Shown here in pieces: positions 19,555 to 27,270 of a DNA stretch of 35,969 nt. The stretch is from Saprospiraceae bacterium (GTDB lineage Bacteria > Bacteroidota > Bacteroidia > Chitinophagales > Saprospiraceae). Location of the stretch: assembly GCA_022841505.1 (NCBI GenBank), contig JALHRK010000022.1, forward strand, positions 1 through 35,969, in the 5' to 3' direction. How positions within the stretch are numbered: the first letter of the stretch is position 1; the number at the start of each line of letters is the position of its first letter. A model generated the notes under the pieces. That model was not told the DNA's origin. It searched no databases and saw only the letters and a program-made list of their open reading frames with translations. The position numbers were made by a program, and so were the translations under genes.

Positions 19555-20559
19555 ATGGAATACATTAGTGAAATACGGGCTCTTCTGGCTTCGCCCAAAG
19601 ACATCATCATTACCTCGCACCGCAATCCCGATGGCGACGCCCTGGGTGCTTCGCTTGCGCTTTATCATTATTTGATACAGTCGGGCCACCAGGTGCAGAT
19701 TCTTTTTCCATCGGATTACCCGGATTTTTTCGACTGGATGCCCGACATCAAGCGCATCCTTGATTTTGACAACAGCCCGGACGAATGCAAAGTCATTGCC
19801 GAAAGGGCGCAGATCGCTTTTTACCTCGACTTCAATTCCATTGACCGCATAGACAAGCTGGGCGAATTGCTCGATACGCTGAACATGCGCAAAATTATGA
19901 TTGACCACCACCTCTATCCGGAGCCGGCAGCCGAGTTCATTATTTCAGACACAACAGCGAGCTCCACCTGCGAGATGATTTTCGATTTTATTTGCGCGCT
20001 TGGGGATCGCAAAGCCATTAACCGGACCATCGGCGATTGCCTTTACACCGGGATTGTGACCGACACGGGATCTTTTAAATACAGCACTTCGCCAAAGTTG
20101 TTCCGCATCGTATCGGAGTTGCTGGAACTCGGGGTTGACGACTACGAATTGCAGGATCTTATTGCCAATAATTTGAATGAGAAGCAATTGCGACTGCTTG
20201 GGCATTGCCTCGATAACCGCATGGAAATCCTGCCGGAATTCAAAACCGGGATTATTTCGCTGACCAAAGAGGATTACGCCACCTTCGATATTCAACGGGG
20301 CGACACGGAAGGCATTGTGAATTACCTGCTCAAATTGCGGGAAATCCAGGTTGCCGCATTCTTTATGGAGCAACCCACCATTGTAAAAATGTCTTTCCGG
20401 TCAAAAGGCGATTTTTCTGTTCATGAACTGGCCCGGAAACACTTCAAAGGCGGCGGGCATAAAAACGCATCCGGTGGCTCTTCTTTTCAGAGCCTCAGTG
20501 CAACTTTGAAGCGTTTCAAAGGATTATTGCCGGAGTATGCAAACGAACTTAATCACTAA
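19555..20559 (+). CDS. DHH-family phosphoesterase (NrnA-like oligoribonuclease/pAp phosphatase)
   Basis: SHRNPDGDALGASLAL, MIDHHLYP (DHH), C-terminal GGGHKNASGG (DHHA1). Confidence 0.93.
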   Translation: MEYISEIRALLASPKDIIITSHRNPDGDALGASLALYHYLIQSGHQVQILFPSDYPDFFDWMPDIKRILDFDNSPDECKVIAERAQIAFYLDFNSIDRIDKLGELLDTLNMRKIMIDHHLYPEPAAEFIISDTTASSTCEMIFDFICALGDRKAINRTIGDCLYTGIVTDTGSFKYSTSPKLFRIVSELLELGVDDYELQDLIANNLNEKQLRLLGHCLDNRMEILPEFKTGIISLTKEDYATFDIQRGDTEGIVNYLLKLREIQVAAFFMEQPTIVKMSFRSKGDFSVHELARKHFKGGGHKNASGGSSFQSLSATLKRFKGLLPEYANELNH

Positions 20560-20574
20560 TTTATACCTACTTTT

Positions 20575-21468
20575 ATGAGAATCACTTTGTTTTTGTTATT
20601 GCTGGGCGCCATTTTAGTGGCTTCCTGCCAACCGGAAAAGCAGAAAACAAGCCAGGGCTACGAATATATCGTGCATAAAAGCGCGGGGGCTGAGAAGCCG
20701 AATTCGGGCGACTACGTCTATTTTCATGCCTACGTCCGCAATGGCGATTCCGTCGTCATGAATACCCGTACGCAGCCTCAGTTGCCGCATTTTCAATTAT
20801 CTGACCCTACTGCGCCAAAAGACCCTGCACAACAGGCTTCACCAGTAGAAGATGTACTCCGCATGTTAGGAGTTGGCGACAGTGCGACCATTTTTATTCC
20901 GTTGGATACGGTAAAAAACAAACCTGCCGGATTTGAAGATGCTGCGATGCTTTACTACGATATCGTGTTGGTAGACATCAAAACAAACGAAGAGTACATG
21001 GCAGACATGGCGAAAGAACGCGAAGTTAAAATGGCGGAAGCGGAAGTAACCATGGCAAGATTACCTGAAATTGAAGCATCTGCAGCAGATGTACTCAAGA
21101 AATACAAATCAGGCGCGCTGGCAAGCCAGATCAAAACGACTGCTTCCGGCCTTAAATACCTGATTCAGGAAGAAGGCACCGGTCCGGCGCCTGCTCTTGG
21201 AAAGCCAATCACGGTTCATTATCATGGATTATTGGCGGATGGCAAAATGTTCGACAGTTCTTTCGGACGCGGCGAACCCATCGAGTTTCCCCTTGGCGTA
21301 GGTCAGGTGATTCCGGGTTGGGATGAAGGCCTTTCCCTGATGAAACAAGGCGGTAAAGCCACCCTCTTTATTCCTTACCAACTTGCTTACGGAGAGGCAG
21401 GCAGCCCACCGGTAATTCCTCCCAAAGCCGAACTGATTTTTTATGTTGAAGTGGTGAAAGCGCAGTAG
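20575..21468 (+). CDS. FKBP-type peptidyl-prolyl cis-trans isomerase, probable lipoprotein
   Basis: Lipobox ILVASC; GKPITVHYHGLLADGKMFDSSFGRGEPIEFPLGVGQVIPGWDEGL. Confidence 0.93.
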   Translation: MRITLFLLLLGAILVASCQPEKQKTSQGYEYIVHKSAGAEKPNSGDYVYFHAYVRNGDSVVMNTRTQPQLPHFQLSDPTAPKDPAQQASPVEDVLRMLGVGDSATIFIPLDTVKNKPAGFEDAAMLYYDIVLVDIKTNEEYMADMAKEREVKMAEAEVTMARLPEIEASAADVLKKYKSGALASQIKTTASGLKYLIQEEGTGPAPALGKPITVHYHGLLADGKMFDSSFGRGEPIEFPLGVGQVIPGWDEGLSLMKQGGKATLFIPYQLAYGEAGSPPVIPPKAELIFYVEVVKAQ

Positions 21469-21570
21469 TGATTTGAAGATTTGATGATTTGAAAATTTGA
21501 TGATTGGAGCCATTTCCCATCATCAAATTTTCAAATCCCCAATTTTCAAATTTTCAAATCTTCAAATTTT
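21469..21570. repeat. Inverted repeat, family A, between FKBP gene and prfB
   Basis: 19-nt perfect arms GATTTGAAAATTTGATGAT (21486-21504) / ATCATCAAATTTTCAAATC (21519-21537) plus extra CAAATTTT words. Confidence 0.88.
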
Positions 21571-21574
21571 CGTT

Positions 21575-22670
21575 ATGACTATCGAGCAATTAAAAAATGT
21601 AAAAGACCGATTAGGTGTTCTGGGGAGGTATCTTTGACGTCCAGGGACGATTGATACAAATTGAAGAAAAAGAACAACAATCCCTTGACCCCAACTTCTG
21701 GAATGATCCGAAAGCTGCCGAAGCGGTGCTTAAGGACATGAAAATGCACAAAAACTGGGTTCGGCAATACCAGGTTACTGCCGGCCATGTAGACGACCTC
21801 GAAGTGCTGTACGAGTTTTTCCGAGAAGGAGAAGCCACAGAAATTGAGGTTGACGCCAAATATAAGGAAGCCCTCGAATCCGTCGAGGAACTGGAATTCC
21901 GATCCACCCTCAACCGCCCCGAAGACGAACTCGGGTGCATCCTCGAAATCAACGCCGGTGCCGGCGGCACTGAAAGCTGCGACTGGTCGGAAATGCTCCT
22001 GCGCATGTACACCATGTGGGCCGAACGCAGTGGGTTCAAAGTGACGGAACTCAACCGTCAGGACGGTGATATGGCGGGCATTAAATCAGTAGAAATTGAA
22101 GTGGAAGGCGACTTCGCTTACGGATGGCTCAAAGGCGAAAACGGCGTACACCGCCTGGTGCGCGTGAGCCCGTTCAATTCGCAGGGCAAACGCATGACTT
22201 CCTTCTCTTCCGTCTTTGTACACCCCATGGTGGACGAACGCATTCAGGTGGACATCAACCCAGTTGACCTGGAATGGGACACCTTCCGCGCAAGCGGCGC
22301 AGGCGGGCAGCACGTTAACCGGACGGAATCTGCGGTGCGGGTACGACATTTGCCCAGCGGCTTGGTCGTAGAATGCCAGCAGGAACGCAGCCAGATCCAG
22401 AACCGCGAAACCGCGATGCGCATGTTGCGGTCAAAACTCTACGAACTGGAACTGAAAAAGCAAATGGCGGAACGCGAAAAAGTGGAAGCCGGCAAAATGA
22501 AAAATGAGTGGGGCTCGCAAATTCGTAGCTATGTGCTCGACGACCGTCGCGTGAAAGACCACCGCACCGGCCACCAAACCAGCCAAACGGATGCCGTGCT
22601 GGACGGGGATTTGGACGGGTTTTTGAAGGCGTTTTTGATGCACCGGGACGACGTAGGGGCAATTGATTAA
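21575..22670 (+). CDS. prfB: Peptide chain release factor 2, with programmed +1 frameshift
   Basis: MTIEQLKNVKDRLGVLGRYL then CTT TGA C (TGA 21635-21637), +1 shift into DVQGRLIQIEEK...; GGQHVNRTESAVR GGQ motif. Confidence 0.96.
21624..21638 (+). promoter_or_regulatory. Programmed ribosomal frameshift site of prfB
   Basis: SD-like GGAGG followed by TATCTTTGAC; in-frame TGA with continuation in +1 frame. Confidence 0.93.
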
Positions 22671-22926
22671 TTGCCCCGTCCCATAACGGCAATTGATTAA
22701 TTGCCCCGCCCATAACGGCAATTGATTAATTGCCCCGCCCATAACGGCAATTGATTAATTGCCCTGCCCATAACGGCAATTGATTAATTGCCCCGTCCCA
22801 TAACGGCAATTGATTAATTTACCCTATACGGGCAATTGATTAATTTACCCTATACGGGCAATTGATTAATTGCCTACCCCATACGGGCGCCTATCCCCAT
22901 ACGGGCAATTGATTAATTGCCCCTAC
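22653..22926. repeat. Tandem palindrome array, 9 copies of CAATTGATTAATT plus one degenerate unit, ~29-30 nt period
   Basis: GTAGGGGCAATT-GATT-AATTGCCCC units; array bounded by GTAGGGG at one end and CCCCTAC at the other. Confidence 0.93.
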
Positions 22927-24038
22927 ATGGTTGCCCCATCGGTTAATTGGATTTCCATCCAAACCGGCTGATGATCAGAATATTTAAAATCCTGATTCAG
23001 GGTTTTAATTCCCAGGGCCTTTACGTTGGGCGAAATCAGAAAAAAATCAATAATGGTGACGAAGGTTTCGCCCGGCTGGTAGGTAAATTTGGTTTTCCTG
23101 TTGGAAGGCGTCACCGGGTCGTAAACCCACCGCCAGTCATCCGGAAGAAAACCATCTTCGATGTTAAGTTGGTGGTAGCCCTGCGTTTTTCCGGGCATGA
23201 AGGTGTCAAATTTGAAAAACGGCGGACACTGATTCCAGTCGCCGGCCGCGACCACATAATTGCCTTTTTCGTATTCTTTCAGAAACAATTCGCGCAAAAA
23301 AGCCATCTCCTGGCGCTTCAGCTCGCCTTCGCGGTCGTGGGCAGAATTGTGGATATTGAACACCACCAGTTCTTTCCCGTTTTTTACTTTATATCGAAAC
23401 ACAGCAGCGCAGCGATCCAGCTGAAAAATGCGCGTAGGCCATGCAAATTCGCCGGGAAGTTGGTAGCGCGTAGCTTCTGCCGGCTGAAAACGACTCCACG
23501 AACCCAATCCGCTCTCAACCCGGCCATAAGCATTCCAGGGCTCCAAAATGGGCAAAGGCACCCGCTTCACCAGAAAGTTGGTTGAAAATGTCGCGGCATA
23601 TTGCGGCAGTAGTTCAGAAATCCGCTGAAACTGGTTGACTCCGTAACTGCGCTTGGCATCCGTGTCTACTTCCTGAAACAGGAAAAAATCAGCGGCCGTG
23701 GTCTTCATAAAATTGAAAATACCTTCATGGTTTTTGTCGCTCAATGCCTTGGAGGGCCGAACCATCGCACCGCCGGAAAACAACATCCTGCCCTGGTCGA
23801 ATGAAAAATTGCTTTCGGCGCCCAAGCCGCCATAGCCGATATTCCAGGTAATGAAGCTCAAAATGCTGTCTTCCGGAATCGGAGCAACAGCAGCCGCTTT
23901 TGTACTTTGCAACGGGATGATCTGCTCGGGCTGGTAATCTGTTGAAGTGCCGTGAATGACGACTACGGCCACGTACAGCAGGACAATCAATGACAATAGC
24001 GCCAGGTATTTCAGGGCGCGTTTGAGGTAAGTTGGCAT
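22923..24038 (-). CDS. Endonuclease/exonuclease/phosphatase (EEP) family protein, membrane-anchored
   Basis: MPTYLKRALKYLALLSLIVLLYVAVVVIHG anchor; ITWNIGYGG, FLFQEVDTD, AAGDWNQ, SDHQPVWMEI. ORF track start 24158 trimmed. Confidence 0.9.
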   Translation of the reverse strand: MPTYLKRALKYLALLSLIVLLYVAVVVIHGTSTDYQPEQIIPLQSTKAAAVAPIPEDSILSFITWNIGYGGLGAESNFSFDQGRMLFSGGAMVRPSKALSDKNHEGIFNFMKTTAADFFLFQEVDTDAKRSYGVNQFQRISELLPQYAATFSTNFLVKRVPLPILEPWNAYGRVESGLGSWSRFQPAEATRYQLPGEFAWPTRIFQLDRCAAVFRYKVKNGKELVVFNIHNSAHDREGELKRQEMAFLRELFLKEYEKGNYVVAAGDWNQCPPFFKFDTFMPGKTQGYHQLNIEDGFLPDDWRWVYDPVTPSNRKTKFTYQPGETFVTIIDFFLISPNVKALGIKTLNQDFKYSDHQPVWMEIQLTDGATM

Positions 24039-24209
24039 GTGAACCTTGAGAAGGTTAAAGGGTAAAGTAAAAAGGATAAAGCCGTTGATCGTTGTTCGTT
24101 TGGAACTCCACGTAACGAGGAATATATAGTTGCTTTTGGTTGTTCGTTTGGCGTTCATGTTGAAGGAGTACGTATTTCAAAAATACTTCATTACAGGCTT
24201 TACGTCTCA

Positions 24210-24259
24210 CAACGAACAACGCTCAACTAACAACGCTCAACTAACAACGAACAACCAAC
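24210..24259. repeat. Word-like direct repeats (CAACGCTCAACTAA x2, AACGAACAAC x2)
   Basis: Seen directly; complementary words (GTTGTTCGTTTGG) occur nearby at ~24083-24152. Confidence 0.7.
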
Positions 24260-24838
24260 TCAGACTCTCGGGCATTTCTTCAACGGCGTCAGTTTATCAA
24301 CCAGGACATTCCCTTTGTAAGAAAACTCCTTGTCGCTGTAATGCGCTTCAATGATCAGGTAGTTGATCGGTTGCTTAGCGCGGAAACGAACTTCGTACGT
24401 TTTCCAGTTGATGTGTTTGATAAAATCGGTTTGATACAACAACTGGTCTTTGCTGCACTTGGTCTGGCCGCCCCAGACGCGCAGTTTGACCGGATTGTTG
24501 TAACCGGCATACGTTTTGGCGTAAGCCAGATTGAATTGAAACGCATAACATTCATTGGCTTCCAGGGGCTCCTGGAGGCGTTGGCCGACGCTTTCCCAGG
24601 TGCCGTCTTCGCGGGTAATCAACCCTAAATAGGTCGTCCCGTCGGCAGCTTCCTGGTAAACGCCCCATTGACCGGGCAGAATATCGGGCGTGCTGCCGGG
24701 TTCGCAGGGCAGCCAACCCACCGGTACGGTTGCGTCCTGGGGCTCGCCTTCAAAAGAAGCGTTCTGAAAGTGGATGATTTGTTGAGCCTGCACGTGATAT
24801 GCTACGTTGAATAGCATTGCCAAAATGAAGATTCTCAT
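24260..24838 (-). CDS. Secreted hypothetical protein, beta-sandwich/carbohydrate-binding-like
   Basis: Signal peptide MRIFILAMLFNVAYHVQAQ; IHFQNASFEGEPQDATVPVGWLPCE... typical of jelly-roll modules. Confidence 0.65.
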   Translation of the reverse strand: MRIFILAMLFNVAYHVQAQQIIHFQNASFEGEPQDATVPVGWLPCEPGSTPDILPGQWGVYQEAADGTTYLGLITREDGTWESVGQRLQEPLEANECYAFQFNLAYAKTYAGYNNPVKLRVWGGQTKCSKDQLLYQTDFIKHINWKTYEVRFRAKQPINYLIIEAHYSDKEFSYKGNVLVDKLTPLKKCPRV

Positions 24839-24926
24839 AGTTCTATTGTTTTTGAATACTATCTTGAGGCATAGAAACGCATTTTATCCCCAGAAGATTA
24901 TAATTTTGCTACAACATAAGCAATCC

Positions 24927-25826
24927 ATGTCAAACTACACCGAAAAAACACCCTCCCCACAGAAATCCTCGTTCCGCGATACAAGGCCCAACTACCTCTA
25001 TGCTATTGTCAGTGTGTCGTTGGTTTTGTTTCTGTTGGGATTTTGCGGATTGGTGGTGATCTATGCCCAGCGCTTAGTGACTGCGTTCAAAGAACGGGTA
25101 AATGTACTGATAGAATTGGAAGAATCAACGGCGCCGGAACAAGTGGCCACCATAAAAACCGGTATCGAAGAAAGTGTTTTTGTCAAGCCCGGCACGGTTC
25201 AACTCATCAGCAAAGAAGACGCAGCCCGCTCCATGGCAGAAGCTTTCGGGGAAGATTACAGCAAATTGGACATGCCCAACCCTTACCGCGACATGTTGAG
25301 CTTTAATGTAAGAGCGGCCTATATGGCGTCTGACAGCCTCAATCGCATCAAGCAGGCCATCCTTCAGGAAGCAGGCGTTGCCGAAGTGTTTTATCAGGAA
25401 AATATTGTGGACAACATTGCCGGCAATGTCGGGCGCTTTGCTTATGCTGCGCTGGTCGTTTGCCTTTTTTTTATCCTGATTGCCATCGTGCTGATTCACA
25501 ATACGGTCCGATTGGCTTTGTACGCCAACCGGTTCATTATCAAAAACATGCAATTGGTGGGCGCCTCGTGGGAGTTCATCAGCCGGCCTTATCTGCAGCG
25601 TGCCATCCTGCACGGACTGCTCAGTGGGGTGATCGCTATTGGCGTCCTGTTGCTGCTGGTGTTCTGGGCGCAAAAAGACCTGCCGGAACTGAAAAGCTTG
25701 CAGGATATTTATAGCTTTGCACTCTTGTTTTCCATCCTGATTGTGCTGGGTATTTTGATCAACACATTGAGCACCTACTTTGTGGTGCGCAAATACCTGA
25801 AAATGCGGGTGGATGATCTGTATTGA
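24927..25826 (+). CDS. ftsX: Cell division protein FtsX (ABC permease-like)
   Basis: Start MSNYTEKTPSP; N-terminal TM plus three C-terminal TMs; ERVNVLIELEESTAPEQVATIKTGIEE; MQLVGASWEFISRPYLQRAILHGLLSG. Confidence 0.9.
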   Translation: MSNYTEKTPSPQKSSFRDTRPNYLYAIVSVSLVLFLLGFCGLVVIYAQRLVTAFKERVNVLIELEESTAPEQVATIKTGIEESVFVKPGTVQLISKEDAARSMAEAFGEDYSKLDMPNPYRDMLSFNVRAAYMASDSLNRIKQAILQEAGVAEVFYQENIVDNIAGNVGRFAYAALVVCLFFILIAIVLIHNTVRLALYANRFIIKNMQLVGASWEFISRPYLQRAILHGLLSGVIAIGVLLLLVFWAQKDLPELKSLQDIYSFALLFSILIVLGILINTLSTYFVVRKYLKMRVDDLY

Positions 25827-25830
25827 GGAG

Positions 25831-25976
25831 ATGTTAGATATTAGATTTTAGACATTAGACGAGAGCTTTTACTTGTTGGAAATCAATGAGTAAAATAAAG
25901 TTTCTAAAGTCTTTCAACATTGTCAAAATCTACCGGGGGGTCTAATATCTAAAATCTTTAATCTAAAATCTATCAA
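25831..25976. repeat. Word-like inverted repeat (TTAGATATTAGATTTTAGA)
   Basis: Left ~25835-25861 and right ~25940-25975 imperfectly complementary, about 80 nt apart. Confidence 0.7.
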
Positions 25977-25980
25977 ATCA

Positions 25981-26289
25981 ATGAGTGCCAATAATCCGCA
26001 AAAGAAAAAAGTAGTAGTTCCGGTTCAGAAGCCGCAGGTGGCTGCCCGGACAACGCCCGTTGCATCCGTCCGGAAAGCTGAACTGGTTTTCAACAAAACG
26101 AGCTATATCTGGATGGGCGCGGGTTTGGCCCTGATTTTCATCGGATTGCTGTTGATGAGCGGCGGTAAAATGCCAAGCCCGGAAATCTGGGATGAGGATA
26201 TTATTTACAGCTTTCGGCGCACCGTGCTGGCGCCTATTTTTATTCTCGCCGGCTTAGTTGTTGAAATTGCAGCCATTTTTAAGCGATAA
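25981..26289 (+). CDS. DUF3098 family membrane protein
   Basis: 102 aa with two TM helices; conserved position after ftsX in Bacteroidota. Confidence 0.75.
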   Translation: MSANNPQKKKVVVPVQKPQVAARTTPVASVRKAELVFNKTSYIWMGAGLALIFIGLLLMSGGKMPSPEIWDEDIIYSFRRTVLAPIFILAGLVVEIAAIFKR

Positions 26290-27012
26290 ATGACCATTCC
26301 TTCCCCGCAAGATTTCCTCAACGGCGTCACCCTGCTCGTGGATAAGCCCAAAGGCTGGACTTCCTTCGATGTGGTGAATAAAATCCGCTTTGCCCTGCGA
26401 CGCTACACCGGCGATAAAAAAATCAAGGTGGGCCACGCCGGCACGCTGGATCCCATGGCAACGGGGCTACTCGTTATCTGCACGGGCAAATCCACCAAAC
26501 TACTGCACGAATACCAGGGTTTTTCCAAAGTCTATACCGGAACCATCCTGTTGGGCGCCACCACGCCTTCCTACGATTTGGAAACGGAAATTGACGCGCG
26601 CTTCCCAACGGAGTACCTCACGCCGGCTTTGCTGGAAGCCGCCCGGCAACAGTTTTTGGGAGAAATCGCCCAATTGCCGCCTATGTTCTCAGCCATTAAA
26701 GTGGAGGGCGAAGCGCTGTACAAAAAAGCCCGCAAAGGCGAATCCATCGAATTACAACCCCGCCAAATCCGCATTGATGCCTTCGACCTCACCCGCATTG
26801 AGCTGCCGGAAGTGGATTTTTACGTGGCGTGCAGCAAAGGCACCTACATCCGTTCGTTAGCTTATGATTTTGGCAAAGCGCTCCAAAACGGCGGTTGTTT
26901 GTCGGCTTTGCGCCGAACCCAGATCGGAGAATTTAAAGTGGACGATGCCTGGCAGGTTGGGGATTTTGTGGATGCCGTTTCCGTACCGCCGAACTCCAGT
27001 TCTCCGAAATAG
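26290..27012 (+). CDS. truB: tRNA pseudouridine(55) synthase
   Basis: LVDKPKGWTSFDVV, KVGHAGTLDPMATGLLVICTGKSTK, KGTYIRSLAYDFG. Confidence 0.96.
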   Translation: MTIPSPQDFLNGVTLLVDKPKGWTSFDVVNKIRFALRRYTGDKKIKVGHAGTLDPMATGLLVICTGKSTKLLHEYQGFSKVYTGTILLGATTPSYDLETEIDARFPTEYLTPALLEAARQQFLGEIAQLPPMFSAIKVEGEALYKKARKGESIELQPRQIRIDAFDLTRIELPEVDFYVACSKGTYIRSLAYDFGKALQNGGCLSALRRTQIGEFKVDDAWQVGDFVDAVSVPPNSSSPK

Positions 27013-27062
27013 CACTCGCCGTACCGTACCGCCGAACTCCAGTTCGGCGGAATAACACTCGC
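26983..27062. repeat. Two-copy palindrome repeat CCGCCGAACT-CC-AGTTCGGCGG
   Basis: Copy 2 (27029-27050) is a perfect 10-bp hairpin; copy 1 (26986-27007) is degenerate and lies within the truB 3' end. Confidence 0.88.
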
Positions 27063-27068
27063 TTTTCC

Positions 27069-27200
27069 TTACCCCTGTCTGTATTGAGCAATTCTTTGCT
27101 TTTTGCTGGTATGCTCTAATTTACCCATAGAGTACGCGTACAGAAAGCTATTGATTACTTCTTTAAAATTTCTGAAGTCAGCATGACCAACCAAATACTC
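27069..27200 (-). pseudogene. Possible gene remnant, 43-codon open stretch without clear start
   Basis: EYLVGHADFRNFKEVINSFLYAYSMGKLEHTSKKQRIAQYRQG followed by TAA, preceded by TAA. Confidence 0.3.
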
Positions 27201-27208
27201 TTAACGAC

Positions 27209-27245
27209 AAGCGCCGCCCCGGTTTCCCGGAGCGGCGCTCTTTAT
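27209..27245. terminator. Hairpin terminator downstream of susD-like gene
   Basis: CGCCGCCCCGG-TTT-CCCGGAGCGGCG (one mismatch); related in sequence to the 540-585 hairpin. Confidence 0.65.
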
Positions 27246-27270
27246 TATGCATCATAGAATCCGGATCGGA

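Noticed and set aside
21575-21637. Premature stop making prfB a pseudogene
   Set aside because: The CTT TGA C context with upstream GGAGG is the known programmed frameshift of RF2, and the +1 frame is intact.
22653-22926. CRISPR-like array (period ~29-30 nt)
   Set aside because: The intervals between palindromes are near-identical short strings (CGTCCCATAAC), not unique spacers, and no cas genes are nearby.
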